From an uncultured Sphingomonadaceae bacterium (GTDB lineage: Bacteria; Pseudomonadota; Alphaproteobacteria; Sphingomonadales; Sphingomonadaceae), in contig CALKUK010000014.1 in NCBI GenBank assembly GCA_937996655.1, positions 434,001-498,000 of the forward strand: a stretch of 64,000 nt of DNA, read 5' to 3'. The position numbers were made by a program, and so were the translations under genes. Positions 23,657 to 32,589 of this stretch are shown here, piece after piece. The notes under the pieces are model-generated. The model did no database searches. It was given only the letters and a program-made list of their open reading frames with translations, and was not told the DNA's origin. How positions within the stretch are numbered: position 1 is the stretch's first letter; every line of letters begins with the position of its first letter.

Positions 23657-24433
23657 TCAGCGCGGCGGAGCAGCCGGTTCCGGCGTCACAGGCGCAGGCG
23701 CAGCAAACTGTTCCAGCGCCTTCGCCGCCGCCTTGCCCTGCGGACTGTTGGGCGCGATCTTAAGCGCCGCCTCCCATGCGGTTTTCGCCGCCGCGTCATT
23801 GCCCATCATGGCCGCGATGTTGCCTGCCTCTAGCGCGACGGATGCATCATCGGGGGAGAGGCGCGCGGCTTCGGCAATGTCGGTGCGTGCGCGGTCCAGA
23901 TCCCCCGTGCGCCGCGCAAGGGCAGCGGAGAGCAGCCAGATGAGCGGGTCTTGCGGGACGAGCTTGGCTGCCATGTCGAGATCGGTGCGGGCCTTGGTAA
24001 GATCCCCCACAGCAACGAGGGCGCGTGCGCGATCCACATAGGCTTCTCCGGCCTCTGGGCCTTTGAGCGTCCCTTCAATGAGCGCGGCATCAATGAAGCT
24101 GCGTGCTTTGACAAATTCACCGCCGGCCAGCGCCGCGTTCGCCGCCTGCACCCAAAGCATGGCTGCCCGTTCGTCCTTCGCCTGTTGCGACGCTTCGGCG
24201 GCTTGCTGGAACGACGACATTGCTGAGAGCCAGCGGGCTTGTGCGGCATAGGCAAGGCCCTGACATTGGCGGGCGAGGACATTGCCGCCCTCCAGCCGCC
24301 ATTTTTCGGCCGCGTCCAGCGCCGCCTGCGGATCGCGGTCGACCAGTTCCACGCACGTCTTGAAACGCGCTGAGTCAGCTGTGGCGGGTACGGCAGTCGC
24401 TGCGGCAGCTGCGAGCAGGGGGAATAGGATCAC
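23657..24433 (-). CDS. TPR-repeat protein, exported
   Basis: A 258-residue protein with a signal peptide (MILFPLLAAAAATAVPATA) and then tandem tetratricopeptide-like helices, e.g. DAALIEGTLKGPEAGEAYVDRA-type units, with repeats at about 35-residue spacing (DLDMAAKLVPQDPLIW, DIAEAARLSPDDASVAL). The C-terminus is Pro/Ala rich. TPRs bind other proteins; the partner is probably in the periplasm. The start is GTG at 24433, overlapping the hydrolase stop as GTGA; a longer frame without signal peptide exists but lacks the coupling. It is the last gene of the 27434-23657 operon. Confidence 0.78.
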   Translation of the reverse strand: MILFPLLAAAAATAVPATADSARFKTCVELVDRDPQAALDAAEKWRLEGGNVLARQCQGLAYAAQARWLSAMSSFQQAAEASQQAKDERAAMLWVQAANAALAGGEFVKARSFIDAALIEGTLKGPEAGEAYVDRARALVAVGDLTKARTDLDMAAKLVPQDPLIWLLSAALARRTGDLDRARTDIAEAARLSPDDASVALEAGNIAAMMGNDAAAKTAWEAALKIAPNSPQGKAAAKALEQFAAPAPVTPEPAAPPR

Positions 24434-25185
24434 ATCATCTCCATCAAAGTCGCCACTGTTCCAATCAGCAGATCGATGTCTGCCGCGCGCGACAGGCGGT
24501 GGTCGCCATCTTTGATCAGGGTCACCTGCACATCGTCTGAACGAAGCGCCTCTGCTGTGCGCAGCGCAATCTTCCACGGCACGACGTCATCGCTCTGCCC
24601 CTGCAACAGGCGGACCGGCCTTGCAAAATCGATGCCCCTATCGAGCAGCAGAAGGTCATTGCCGGACTGCCAAAGGTCTAACGTCGTCAACATCGGTTCG
24701 GGTCCATAGTCCGATGGCCGCAGCAGCTTCCCCTCGGATTGGAGCGTCGCCTTTTCGGCATCCGTAAAGCCCCAGATGGTGAAGTCGGGCGCGGCGGCGA
24801 TACCGACCAAGGCAGCGGCCCGCGTGCCCAGCGCTTGCGCCATGAGAAGCGCAATCCAGCCGCCCATGGAGGAGCCGACGAGCAGGACCGGGCCTTTGAC
24901 CAATTGCTCAATCGCGAACAGCGCATCGTCACGCCAGATGGCCAGCGTTCCGTCGGCGAAGGCGCCTTCGCTCTCCCCGCATCCGGAGTAATCGAGCCGC
25001 AGCATGGCATAGCCCTGGTCCGCCGCCCAAGCATCAAGCGCGACCGCCTTCCCGCCCAACATGTCCGACGCATAGCCGGGCAGGAAGACGATCGTCGGCT
25101 TGTCTGGCCGACCGTTGCGATGGCGGATGGCGAGCTTCAGCCCGTCGGCACGGGGGAGCCATTGCGGCGCGTCTGCGTCGGTCAA
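24430..25185 (-). CDS. Alpha/beta hydrolase (ABHD10-like)
   Basis: A 251-residue serine hydrolase. The catalytic serine is in LLVGSSMGGWIAL (GxSxG), the oxyanion strand is TIVFLPGYASDMLG, the acid is probably in RLLQGQSDDVVPW and the histidine in IKDGDHRLSRAADI. The sequence LRLDYSGCGESEGAF is typical of the group that includes ABHD10, a depalmitoylase and glucuronide esterase. The start is TTG at 25185, overlapping the protease stop as TTGA. The substrate is unknown. Confidence 0.82.
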   Translation of the reverse strand: MTDADAPQWLPRADGLKLAIRHRNGRPDKPTIVFLPGYASDMLGGKAVALDAWAADQGYAMLRLDYSGCGESEGAFADGTLAIWRDDALFAIEQLVKGPVLLVGSSMGGWIALLMAQALGTRAAALVGIAAAPDFTIWGFTDAEKATLQSEGKLLRPSDYGPEPMLTTLDLWQSGNDLLLLDRGIDFARPVRLLQGQSDDVVPWKIALRTAEALRSDDVQVTLIKDGDHRLSRAADIDLLIGTVATLMEMM

Positions 25186-26243
25186 AACAGATCACCTTCT
25201 TCCACATCTGGGTCATTGGCGCAGGCATCGACGATGGCGCGCCATTGCTGCGGCGTGACGGCGGGCGCATAGGCGGCGTCCTTGCGCGCGCTGGCCATAA
25301 AGACTTTGCGCCGCGCCTCCGACAGCGGGTGGCTCGACATATAGCTCATCGCGATAGCGCCCTTGCCGAGTTTGCGTTCATCTTCTGCCAAACGGTCAAA
25401 GAATTGGGCGGTCGGGATGGGGGAGACGTTTGCCGCGCGCATCAGGTTGATGGCGTAGCCATCGGCACGCGATTCCGCCGCGCGGGAATAGCTGGCCGAA
25501 ATGGCGGAGTTGAGCGCCCCGCCGACATCGCCCCCGACACCGCCCATCAGCAGCGTGAGACCTGCCTGACGCAGCATTGCCTGCATGACATCGCGGTTGC
25601 GCACATGGCCGATCTCATGGCCCAGCACGCCTGCCAGTTCATCCGGGTTCTTTGCTTCCTGCAAAAGGCCGCGGAACACGACGATCTGCCCGCCGGGAAG
25701 AGCAGCTGCATTGACCATATCCACATTGACGATGCGGACGCGCAGATGGCCCGCTTCCGGATCAATGCGGCGCACCAGCGCATCGAGCGCCTTTTGGCCT
25801 TCGGCCCCGTCACAGATGCGCCCGCCCAGATCCCCGATCATGGCATCGCCCATCTTCTGTTCCCATGACATCGGCACCAAAGGCGCGACGAGATCAGGCG
25901 CTTTCCAGAGGATCAGGACGACAGCCGCAGAAAGTGCTGTGAACCCCGCGACGGAAGGCCAGATGCCGAATTTATCGACCAGCCCACCATAAATGGATTG
26001 CGGCGGCAGGCGGCGGGCCAGCAGGTCCGTCATCGGCAGGGGGATCCCGACGCGCCAGCCATTGACACCTCTGCGCCCGAAGACGGAGGCCCCATCGCGC
26101 TTGTCGATCCAGAACAAATCAGCCCAAGGCGCGAGGCCGGTCTGGCCGTCGCCAAGGTCAAGGCGCAGGCCATCCTCCTGCGCGACGACGCTAACCTCAT
26201 GGCGCGTCGCGGACTGTCCATCATAATGCCAAGCCGGGATCAT
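25182..26243 (-). CDS. M48 family zinc metallopeptidase
   Basis: A 353-residue membrane protease. The zinc motif is LAGVLGHEIGHVRNRDVM (HExxH); the third ligand is the Glu in RAAESRADGYAINLM. One membrane segment (SVAGFTALSAAVVLILW) lies near residue 105, after an N-terminal domain of about 90 residues that looks like a small beta domain. M48 proteases of this plan act in outer-membrane or envelope quality control. It lies 6 bp after a DUF898 membrane protein gene, a pairing seen in other proteobacteria, which suggests the two proteins act together. Confidence 0.88.
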   Translation of the reverse strand: MIPAWHYDGQSATRHEVSVVAQEDGLRLDLGDGQTGLAPWADLFWIDKRDGASVFGRRGVNGWRVGIPLPMTDLLARRLPPQSIYGGLVDKFGIWPSVAGFTALSAAVVLILWKAPDLVAPLVPMSWEQKMGDAMIGDLGGRICDGAEGQKALDALVRRIDPEAGHLRVRIVNVDMVNAAALPGGQIVVFRGLLQEAKNPDELAGVLGHEIGHVRNRDVMQAMLRQAGLTLLMGGVGGDVGGALNSAISASYSRAAESRADGYAINLMRAANVSPIPTAQFFDRLAEDERKLGKGAIAMSYMSSHPLSEARRKVFMASARKDAAYAPAVTPQQWRAIVDACANDPDVEEGDLF

Positions 26244-26249
26244 GCGGGG

Positions 26250-27434
26250 CTACATAGCACCCACATCGAGCGCGTCGAACAATCCTTCGCCATGACTGCC
26301 GACCTTTGTCTGCGACTGGGTCAGCAGATCGAGATCAATCTCTCCTGTTGCCTCCAGATTGCGGATGAAGAAGCGCCAGTTGCGATAGCGGATGAAGGGG
26401 CCAACAAGGCTTAACGGGATGATGAGAGCGACAATCATGCCGATCACCGCCCCCGGGTTCTGCGCAAACGGGTCTTGCCCCGGCTGAAGGTCTTGCAGGC
26501 CGGCAAACAGGCCAAGCGCGGAAATCGGGATGAGTGCGACAAGCAGCGCGAGGAGGAACAGCCCCGCATTGCCGAGGAAGAGCATGAACCACTGCTTGGT
26601 ACGTGCGGTGAACTGGAACTGGATGCTCGTCAGGCTGAGCGTCCCGATGACCTCACGGAAATAGGCTGCGTAATAGCCGAGCGCGAGCAAGGGCAGCACC
26701 ACGTAAAAGGCCAAGGCAAGCAGCCCGATCATGGCACCCAATCCGCTGGGTTCCCCGCCGCTGGATACAGCGGCACCAATGCCCAAGATGATGGCAGCCA
26801 CCGGCACCAGATACAGCAGCAGATAGCGCTTCATCAGTCCGCCTGACTCTGGCGCGCTTTCAAAACGGTGCGGGCCAAAGCTCATTGCGCCCCAGCGGTC
26901 CGCCCAAAGCTGGGTCATCGACCAGGGGATCAACAGGCCGAGCGCAAGGCCGCCTGCCAGCGTTTTCCAGATATACGACACGCCATAGCGAAAGCCGGGA
27001 TCGTCACTGCCACCGCGAATGCCGTGCCAATGGGTGCGACTGAGGCGATAGCGCAGCGCACGGAAGGTCGCGAAACCGACGAGAAAGAGAATGACGAAGT
27101 AAAAGCTGAACGCCAGCAGGCCGGCAAAGCCGGTCTGTCCTTGCAGGATCAGCGCCTGAATGAGGAATTGCAGGCCGATGATCGGCACGAACAAGGCGAC
27201 GATGGCCATCAGGAAGCCAAGGAAAAGTTCCTTACCCGTGCCGGTCCATTCCAGCGTATCGTCAATAAAACGCGTCTGGCTCCATAAATAGCGCCGCTCC
27301 CGCGTGGTCGCCCAGAACCTATAGACGCCCAGAGTGACGAAGGTGAGCAACAAATTGCTCGCCGCTATTGGCAAGAACGCCTTCCAGTCACCGCGAAATT
27401 CAAACGCAGTCTGGTCCTGATTGCCGACACCCAT
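26250..27434 (-). CDS. YjgN-like DUF898 membrane protein
   Basis: A 394-residue inner-membrane protein with about eight membrane segments in two similar halves: each half has the family mark GVYRFWATTRERRYLWSQT / GYYAAYFREVIGTLSLTSIQ and ends in a hydrophobic pair. FRGDWKAFLPIAASNLLLTF opens the first half. Function of DUF898 is unknown. The start is the ATG at 27434. It heads the four-gene minus-strand unit with the M48 protease, hydrolase and TPR protein. Confidence 0.85.
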   Translation of the reverse strand: MGVGNQDQTAFEFRGDWKAFLPIAASNLLLTFVTLGVYRFWATTRERRYLWSQTRFIDDTLEWTGTGKELFLGFLMAIVALFVPIIGLQFLIQALILQGQTGFAGLLAFSFYFVILFLVGFATFRALRYRLSRTHWHGIRGGSDDPGFRYGVSYIWKTLAGGLALGLLIPWSMTQLWADRWGAMSFGPHRFESAPESGGLMKRYLLLYLVPVAAIILGIGAAVSSGGEPSGLGAMIGLLALAFYVVLPLLALGYYAAYFREVIGTLSLTSIQFQFTARTKQWFMLFLGNAGLFLLALLVALIPISALGLFAGLQDLQPGQDPFAQNPGAVIGMIVALIIPLSLVGPFIRYRNWRFFIRNLEATGEIDLDLLTQSQTKVGSHGEGLFDALDVGAM

Positions 27435-27505
27435 TTACGCTACTCCCCCCCCGACTTTGGCCAAAGGCTCCCACGCAGGGTGAGCCAAGTCAAGCCTTGG
27501 GGACG

Positions 27506-28825
27506 TTAGCTGACGCCGCCGGGTTCCCCTTCGCGCGGGGCAGGGTGCGCCGTGCCTAGGTGCGCGGACGGGGCATGGGGCGGGTCCAGAACCGGGCTTT
27601 CGGGATCATCGAGACCGCCTTCCCATTTGGCGATGACGACGCTGGCCACGGTGTTGCCGACGACGTTGGTCGCGGTGCGGCCCATATCAAGGAAGTGATC
27701 GACGCCGAGGATGAGCAGCAGCCCTGCCTCCGGAATGCCGAACATGGCCAGTGTTGCGGAGATTACGACAAGGCTGGCGCGCGGCACGGCGGCCATGCCC
27801 TTGGACGTCAGCATCAACGTCAGCAGCATCAGGATTTCCTGACTGAGCGTTAGGTTGATGCCATAAGCCTGCGCGATGAAGATCGTCGCGAAGGTCATGT
27901 ACATCATCGAGCCATCGAGGTTGAACGAATAGCCAAGCGGCAAAACGAAGCTGCCGATGCGCCGCGGCACGCCGAACCGGTCCAGCGCATCCAAGGTGCG
28001 GGGGAAAGCGGCTTCGGAGGACGCGGTGGAGAAGGCCACCAGTAATGGCTCCCGAATGTAACGGGGCAGTTGCAGGATGCGCGGTCCAGCGACGAGGAAG
28101 CCTGCGCCCAACAGCAGCGCCCACAGGATCGCAAGACCAAGATAGAAGGTGCCGATGAAGCGGGCATAGTCGACCAAGATCGACAGGCCTTCTTCGGACA
28201 CGACGGCACACACAGCGGCGAAGACGGCAAACGGTGCAAAGCGCATCACATAGCCGGTGAGCACGAGCATCACATCCACCAGCGCGTCGATGCCCTTCTG
28301 GAGCGGCGCAGCTTTCTCCCCGATCGTGGTCATCGCGACGCCGAAGAAAACGGAAAAGACGACGATCTGCAAAATGGTGTTGGTCGCCATCGCATCGACG
28401 ATGGACATGGGAATGATGTCGCCCACGAATTTCTTGGCGTCGAACGTGGCCTTGGCGACGCCCGCATCTGCGGCGGCAGGCGGCAGTGCCAGCCCGATGC
28501 CGACGCCCGGCTGGAACAGGTTGACGAGCACGAGGCCAAGTGAAAGCGACACAAGGCTGGCGCCGATGAACCATAGGATCGACCGCAACCCGACACGGCC
28601 AAGTGCTGCGGTATCCCCCATATGGGCGATCCCGGCGACAAGCGTGCCGAAGACGAGCGGCGCGATGATCATCTTGATCAGCCGCAGGAAGGCGAAGGTG
28701 ACAAGGCCCAGATATTTGACGAGGTTTTCAATCGTCTCCGGCGTTGCCGTTGCATTGACGATGGTGCCCGCAATGATGCCAAGCACCAGAGCAATGCCGA
28801 TATAAAGCGTCAGACGCTGGCCCAT
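27506..28825 (-). CDS. Dicarboxylate/amino acid:cation symporter (DAACS family)
   Basis: A 439-residue secondary transporter that imports C4-dicarboxylates or glutamate/aspartate with Na+ or H+. Family motifs are TFAFLRLIKMIIAPLVFGTL, AFSTASSEAAFPRTLDAL (the serine-rich hairpin loop), LGYSFNLDGSMMYMTFATIF and VDHFLDMGRTATNVVGN with the substrate-binding Asp/Arg/Thr residues. Eight membrane helices plus two hairpins are expected. The C-terminal ~30 residues are Pro-rich and not conserved. The start is the ATG at 28825. No regulator lies beside it. Confidence 0.93.
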   Translation of the reverse strand: MGQRLTLYIGIALVLGIIAGTIVNATATPETIENLVKYLGLVTFAFLRLIKMIIAPLVFGTLVAGIAHMGDTAALGRVGLRSILWFIGASLVSLSLGLVLVNLFQPGVGIGLALPPAAADAGVAKATFDAKKFVGDIIPMSIVDAMATNTILQIVVFSVFFGVAMTTIGEKAAPLQKGIDALVDVMLVLTGYVMRFAPFAVFAAVCAVVSEEGLSILVDYARFIGTFYLGLAILWALLLGAGFLVAGPRILQLPRYIREPLLVAFSTASSEAAFPRTLDALDRFGVPRRIGSFVLPLGYSFNLDGSMMYMTFATIFIAQAYGINLTLSQEILMLLTLMLTSKGMAAVPRASLVVISATLAMFGIPEAGLLLILGVDHFLDMGRTATNVVGNTVASVVIAKWEGGLDDPESPVLDPPHAPSAHLGTAHPAPREGEPGGVS

Positions 28826-28911
28826 GAAAGGTCACTTTCCCCGATGTATATTATGTCGCACCTTGGACGCGATTGCCGCGCCCGCGTCAAGGGCTGCCGA
28901 AGGCGCGAGGA

Positions 28912-29769
28912 TCAGTGCAGCCGCAGCCTTTTGTCCGAAATGGCGATCTTCACCGGCAGGCTGCCGACATGGTCTCCATCCGCCTGAACGGGCCATGCCT
29001 CTTCACTGGTGATCTCCAGTTCAGTGCAGGTCAGCGGGATGAGGTTGGCCCGGTCTTCCAGGGGACGACCGCGCATTACCCCGCGGATGAAGCGCCAAAA
29101 ATCCTTGCGGGTGGCTGATTTCAGCGCAAGCACATGCAGCTTGGCCCCGGTCCGGCGGGCTTCGGGTGCGAAGGTATAGGGCCCGGCATAATAGATGCCC
29201 TTGGCCACATAAACGGCTTCACAGGCATAGGATTTGCCGTCCGCCTTGATCGTCAGCTGAGGCCGCTTCCAGCGGCCGAGCAGACGCAGCATGGCAATGA
29301 CATAAGCGTACCGCCCGATGCGGTTCTTGAGCGCGAGCGAAACCCCTGCCACGGCATGTGCATCCGGCCCGACGCTGGCACAGCCGAAGAACATCTCTCC
29401 ATTGATTGTCGCGGGCACATGGACCTGCGCTTTGACCTGGTTGAGCGCGGCATAAGCGAAATCGTCAGGGTCTGTGGGGCCACCTGTTTCCAGATGCAAA
29501 AGATTGACCGTGCCCATTGGGAAGCAGGCGACCGGCAATTCCCGCCCGCTGGCGAGCAGCGCCATCGCGGCATGACGCAGGGTGCCATCGCCCCCGGCCA
29601 CGACCAGAAGGTTGGCATCATCCTCAATCATCAACTGCCGCCCCGGACCGATATGGGCAAGCGTGACGCGCGCGCCCAGACGGCGGAAGGCTTCGCGCAG
29701 TTCCAGCACGCGGGTGATGCTATAGCCACCCGCTTGCGGATTGATGACCAGTTGGACGCGTGCGGACAT
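28912..29769 (-). CDS. Diacylglycerol/lipid kinase family protein
   Basis: A 285-residue protein with the DAGK catalytic domain: NPQAGGYSITRVLELREAF at the N-terminus and the nucleotide-binding VVAGGDGTLRHAAMAL, then CFPMGTVNLLHLE (the usual GTxNxxA/L segment) and the beta-rich C-terminal domain ending in PVQADGDHVGSLPVKIAI. Such enzymes phosphorylate diacylglycerol or a related lipid at the membrane. It lies 3 bp after the MurC-like gene on the same strand, so the two are co-transcribed. The lipid substrate is not known. Confidence 0.85.
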   Translation of the reverse strand: MSARVQLVINPQAGGYSITRVLELREAFRRLGARVTLAHIGPGRQLMIEDDANLLVVAGGDGTLRHAAMALLASGRELPVACFPMGTVNLLHLETGGPTDPDDFAYAALNQVKAQVHVPATINGEMFFGCASVGPDAHAVAGVSLALKNRIGRYAYVIAMLRLLGRWKRPQLTIKADGKSYACEAVYVAKGIYYAGPYTFAPEARRTGAKLHVLALKSATRKDFWRFIRGVMRGRPLEDRANLIPLTCTELEITSEEAWPVQADGDHVGSLPVKIAISDKRLRLH

Positions 29770-29772
29770 GGT

Positions 29773-31143
29773 CTAGTTGCCCAACCTTTCGACGATCGAC
29801 TGCGCGAAGGTGGACAGGGTATCGTCCCGCGCGCCCATCACGATGATCCGGTCGCCCGGCTTGGCGAGGACAGCCAACCGGTCTCCGCAGGCATCGCGGG
29901 TCGCAAAGTGCTGCGCCCGCTTGCCGAGCGCGACGACGCCGTCGACGATCGTTTCACTGCCAACTGAACGGTCAACAGTCCCGCCGAAATAGGCAGGGTC
30001 GCACAAGAGGAGCACATCATCTCCGTCCATCAGATTGGCGAAGTTGGCGGTCAGCTCCCGGCCCATTTGCTTTAAGGGGCCATAGCCATGTGGCTGGAAA
30101 AAGATGAGCAACCTGCCAGGAAAGGCGTGCAACGTGTTGAGCGTTGCCGAAATCTTGTCCGGGTTGTGGCCAAAATCGTCGATCACCGTGACGCCATTGG
30201 CCGTGCCGACCACATCCATGCGACGCTTGAGGCCGGCAAAGTCACCCAGCGCGCGGGCGGCGTCTTCCAGCGCAATGCCGGCCGCCATCGCTGCGCCAAG
30301 GGCCGCCAAGGCGTTGGAAGCATTGTGCCGTCCGGGTACCTTGATCGACACAGCCACGCCATTGACGAGAAAGTCGATCCCGTCTGGTCGTTCGGTGATG
30401 TCGCTGGCCAGCAAATCGGCCGGTGTCGCACCGAGCGAATAGGTAACGGCGTTACCGCGCGGCAGGCGGGCAACCTCGTCATTGTCGAGATTGAGGACTG
30501 CGACGCGGGCCTTTGCGACAAAAGCGCCAAACAGCGTGCGCAGCTCGTCCATCGACTTGTGGTCGAGCGCGATGTTGTTGAGGACAGCGATATCGGGCGT
30601 GTAGAGCGCGATCGAGCCGTCGCTTTCATCGACTTCGCTGATGAAGGCATCGCCTTGCCCGACCAGTGCGCTGGCAAAGGGGGCATCGGGCGTTGCGAAA
30701 TTCTTCATCACCGCACCGTTCATGACGGTCGGATCCCGACCGAGCGCATGGAAAATCCAGCCGATCATGCCGGTCACGGTGGATTTGCCGCTGGTGCCGC
30801 CCACGGCAATGCCCTGCTGGGCGCCATTGAAGAGGTCCGCAAGCAAGTCCGCACGGCGCATCCGCTGCGCACCGACGGCGTTGGCCGCGATAATGTCGGG
30901 CACTGTATCTTCAACCGCGGCTGAGGCGACGATGATTTGTTCGGGTCGCGTTATGCCGCTGCCGTCCTGCGGGAAGAGGTTGATGCCCTTGCTGCGCAAC
31001 CAATCAAATTTAGGCGCCGTGCGGCCCTGATCGAGCGCACGGTCAGACCCCGCAACGCGGTGCCCTTGTCCCGCGACAATCAGCGCAAGCGGCATCATGC
31101 CGGAGCCGCCAATGCCACAGAAGAAATAGTCTTTCACTGTCAT
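29773..31143 (-). CDS. MurC/Mpl-like Mur ligase, atypical
   Basis: A 456-residue ATP-dependent ligase of the Mur family. The N-terminal nucleotide-sugar domain has GIGGSGMMPLALIV; the ATP site is VGGTSGKSTVTGMIGW (MurC has GTHGKT); the carbamate and ligand part shows VLNNIALDHKSMDEL and VPGRHNASNALAA; the C-terminal domain has DDFGHNPDKIS (HHP in MurC) and FQPHGYGPLKQM. The differences, and the position away from other cell-wall genes, suggest a MurC paralogue with another amino-acid or peptide substrate, possibly recycling like Mpl. Overlaps no gene; 3 bp before the lipid-kinase gene. Confidence 0.8.
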   Translation of the reverse strand: MTVKDYFFCGIGGSGMMPLALIVAGQGHRVAGSDRALDQGRTAPKFDWLRSKGINLFPQDGSGITRPEQIIVASAAVEDTVPDIIAANAVGAQRMRRADLLADLFNGAQQGIAVGGTSGKSTVTGMIGWIFHALGRDPTVMNGAVMKNFATPDAPFASALVGQGDAFISEVDESDGSIALYTPDIAVLNNIALDHKSMDELRTLFGAFVAKARVAVLNLDNDEVARLPRGNAVTYSLGATPADLLASDITERPDGIDFLVNGVAVSIKVPGRHNASNALAALGAAMAAGIALEDAARALGDFAGLKRRMDVVGTANGVTVIDDFGHNPDKISATLNTLHAFPGRLLIFFQPHGYGPLKQMGRELTANFANLMDGDDVLLLCDPAYFGGTVDRSVGSETIVDGVVALGKRAQHFATRDACGDRLAVLAKPGDRIIVMGARDDTLSTFAQSIVERLGN

Positions 31144-31185
31144 CGGCGGGCCTTGCCAATTGCGCCCGCCAATGTCGAGTGTTGA

Positions 31186-32370
31186 TCAGACCAGTTCGAC
31201 AGCGATTGCGGTGCCCTCACCGCCCCCGATGCAGAGCGAGGCCACGCCCTTTTTGAGACCACGATTTTCCAGCGCGGCAATAAGCGTCGCAATAATGCGC
31301 GCGCCCGATGCGCCAATGGGGTGGCCAAGCGCTGTTGCGCCGCCATTCACATTGAGCTTTTCCGCCGGAATGCCGAGTTCCTTCATCGCGATCATCGGGA
31401 CCATGGCGAAGGCTTCGTTGATTTCGAACAGATCAACATCGTCGACCGACCAACCGGCCTTTTCCAGAACCTTGCGGATGGCGGGGACCGGTGCCGATGT
31501 GAATTTGGCCGGTTCCTGGCTGTTGGTCGCCCAAGCGAGGATGCGCGCGGCAATCGGCAGACCCTGCGCCTTGGCGACGCTTTCCTTCGTGATGACGAGG
31601 GCGGCGGCCCCATCCGAGATGGAGGAGGCGTTCGCAGCGGTGATTGTGCCGTCTTTGGCAAAAGCAGGCTTCAGCGTCGGGATCTTCTCCGGCTTGGCAT
31701 TGCCCGGCTGTTCGTCGACCTCAACAACCGTCACGCCGCTGCGGCCGGCGACTTCAACCGGCACAATCTCGCGCTTGAACGCACCCGAAGCGATGGCTTC
31801 CTTGGCGCGGGAGAGCGAGCGGAGCGCATAGTCATCCTGCTGTTCGCGGGTGAACTGATATTCGGTGCAGGTTTCTTCAGCAAAGCTGCCCATGGCGCGG
31901 CCGGGCTCATAGGCGTCTTCGAGCCCGTCGAGGAACATCGAGTCCTTCAGGCTGTCATGGCCGAGCCGTGCGCCGGACCGGTGCTTGGTGAGGAGGTAGG
32001 GCGCATTGGTCATGCTCTCCATGCCGCCTGCGACCACCACGTCAGATGTGCCTGCGATGATGGCTTCGGCGGCCATCATCGTCGCCTTCATGCCCGACCC
32101 GCAGACCTTGTTGATGGTGGTGGCACCGGTTGCGAGCGGGAGGCCCGCGCCGATTGATGCCTGACGGGCAGGTGCCTGACCGAGCGCGCCTGGGAGGACG
32201 CACCCCATGATGACCTGATCGATCGCATCGGGCGACACGCCTGCGCGCTCAACCGCGGCCTTGATCGCAATGGACCCAAGCTTGGTTGCCGGAACGGACG
32301 ACAAGGCACCCTGCATGCCCCCCATAGGGGTGCGGGCGTAGGCGGCGATGACGACGGGATCGATGGTCAT
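31186..32370 (-). CDS. Acetyl-CoA acetyltransferase (thiolase)
   Basis: A 394-residue thiolase that joins two acetyl-CoA or cleaves acetoacetyl-CoA. The nucleophile Cys is in NKVCGSGMKATMMAA, the His in NVNGGATALGHPIGASGAR and the second Cys in ASLCIGGGEGTAIAVEL. The overall length and the YARTPMGGMQGALSSV start fit the biosynthetic/degradative acetoacetyl type. The start is the ATG at 32370 (MTIDPVVIAAYA). A second, less similar thiolase is at 56353. The divergent gap to the monooxygenase has an FNR box. Confidence 0.93.
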   Translation of the reverse strand: MTIDPVVIAAYARTPMGGMQGALSSVPATKLGSIAIKAAVERAGVSPDAIDQVIMGCVLPGALGQAPARQASIGAGLPLATGATTINKVCGSGMKATMMAAEAIIAGTSDVVVAGGMESMTNAPYLLTKHRSGARLGHDSLKDSMFLDGLEDAYEPGRAMGSFAEETCTEYQFTREQQDDYALRSLSRAKEAIASGAFKREIVPVEVAGRSGVTVVEVDEQPGNAKPEKIPTLKPAFAKDGTITAANASSISDGAAALVITKESVAKAQGLPIAARILAWATNSQEPAKFTSAPVPAIRKVLEKAGWSVDDVDLFEINEAFAMVPMIAMKELGIPAEKLNVNGGATALGHPIGASGARIIATLIAALENRGLKKGVASLCIGGGEGTAIAVELV

Positions 32371-32518
32371 TTCGGCAATCCTTTCCAAACGACTCAGATT
32401 TCAATGTTGGCGCCGCTCTTCCGGAACGCGGCCGTGATTTCAAGCAGAAGTTTTTTGCAGCGCAACATGGCTCGATGCTGCGGGTTTTCACGCCATGGCA
32501 CTGGCACATGTGTCAAGG

Positions 32519-32532
32519 TTGATTTCGATCAA
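32519..32532. promoter_or_regulatory. Consensus FNR/FixK-type box
   Basis: TTGATTTCGATCAA is a perfect TTGAT-N4-ATCAA palindrome, the site bound by FNR, FnrL and FixK regulators. It is flanked by a second inverted pair, GGCACAT and ATGTGCC. It lies 57 bp before the monooxygenase ATG (32590) and about 150 bp before the thiolase start (32370), so it could act on either. Confidence 0.6.
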
Positions 32533-32589
32533 TGTGCCCGTCATCATCCTCTTTGAGAGTTAAAAAATCAAAATGAGAGAGGGTATAGG

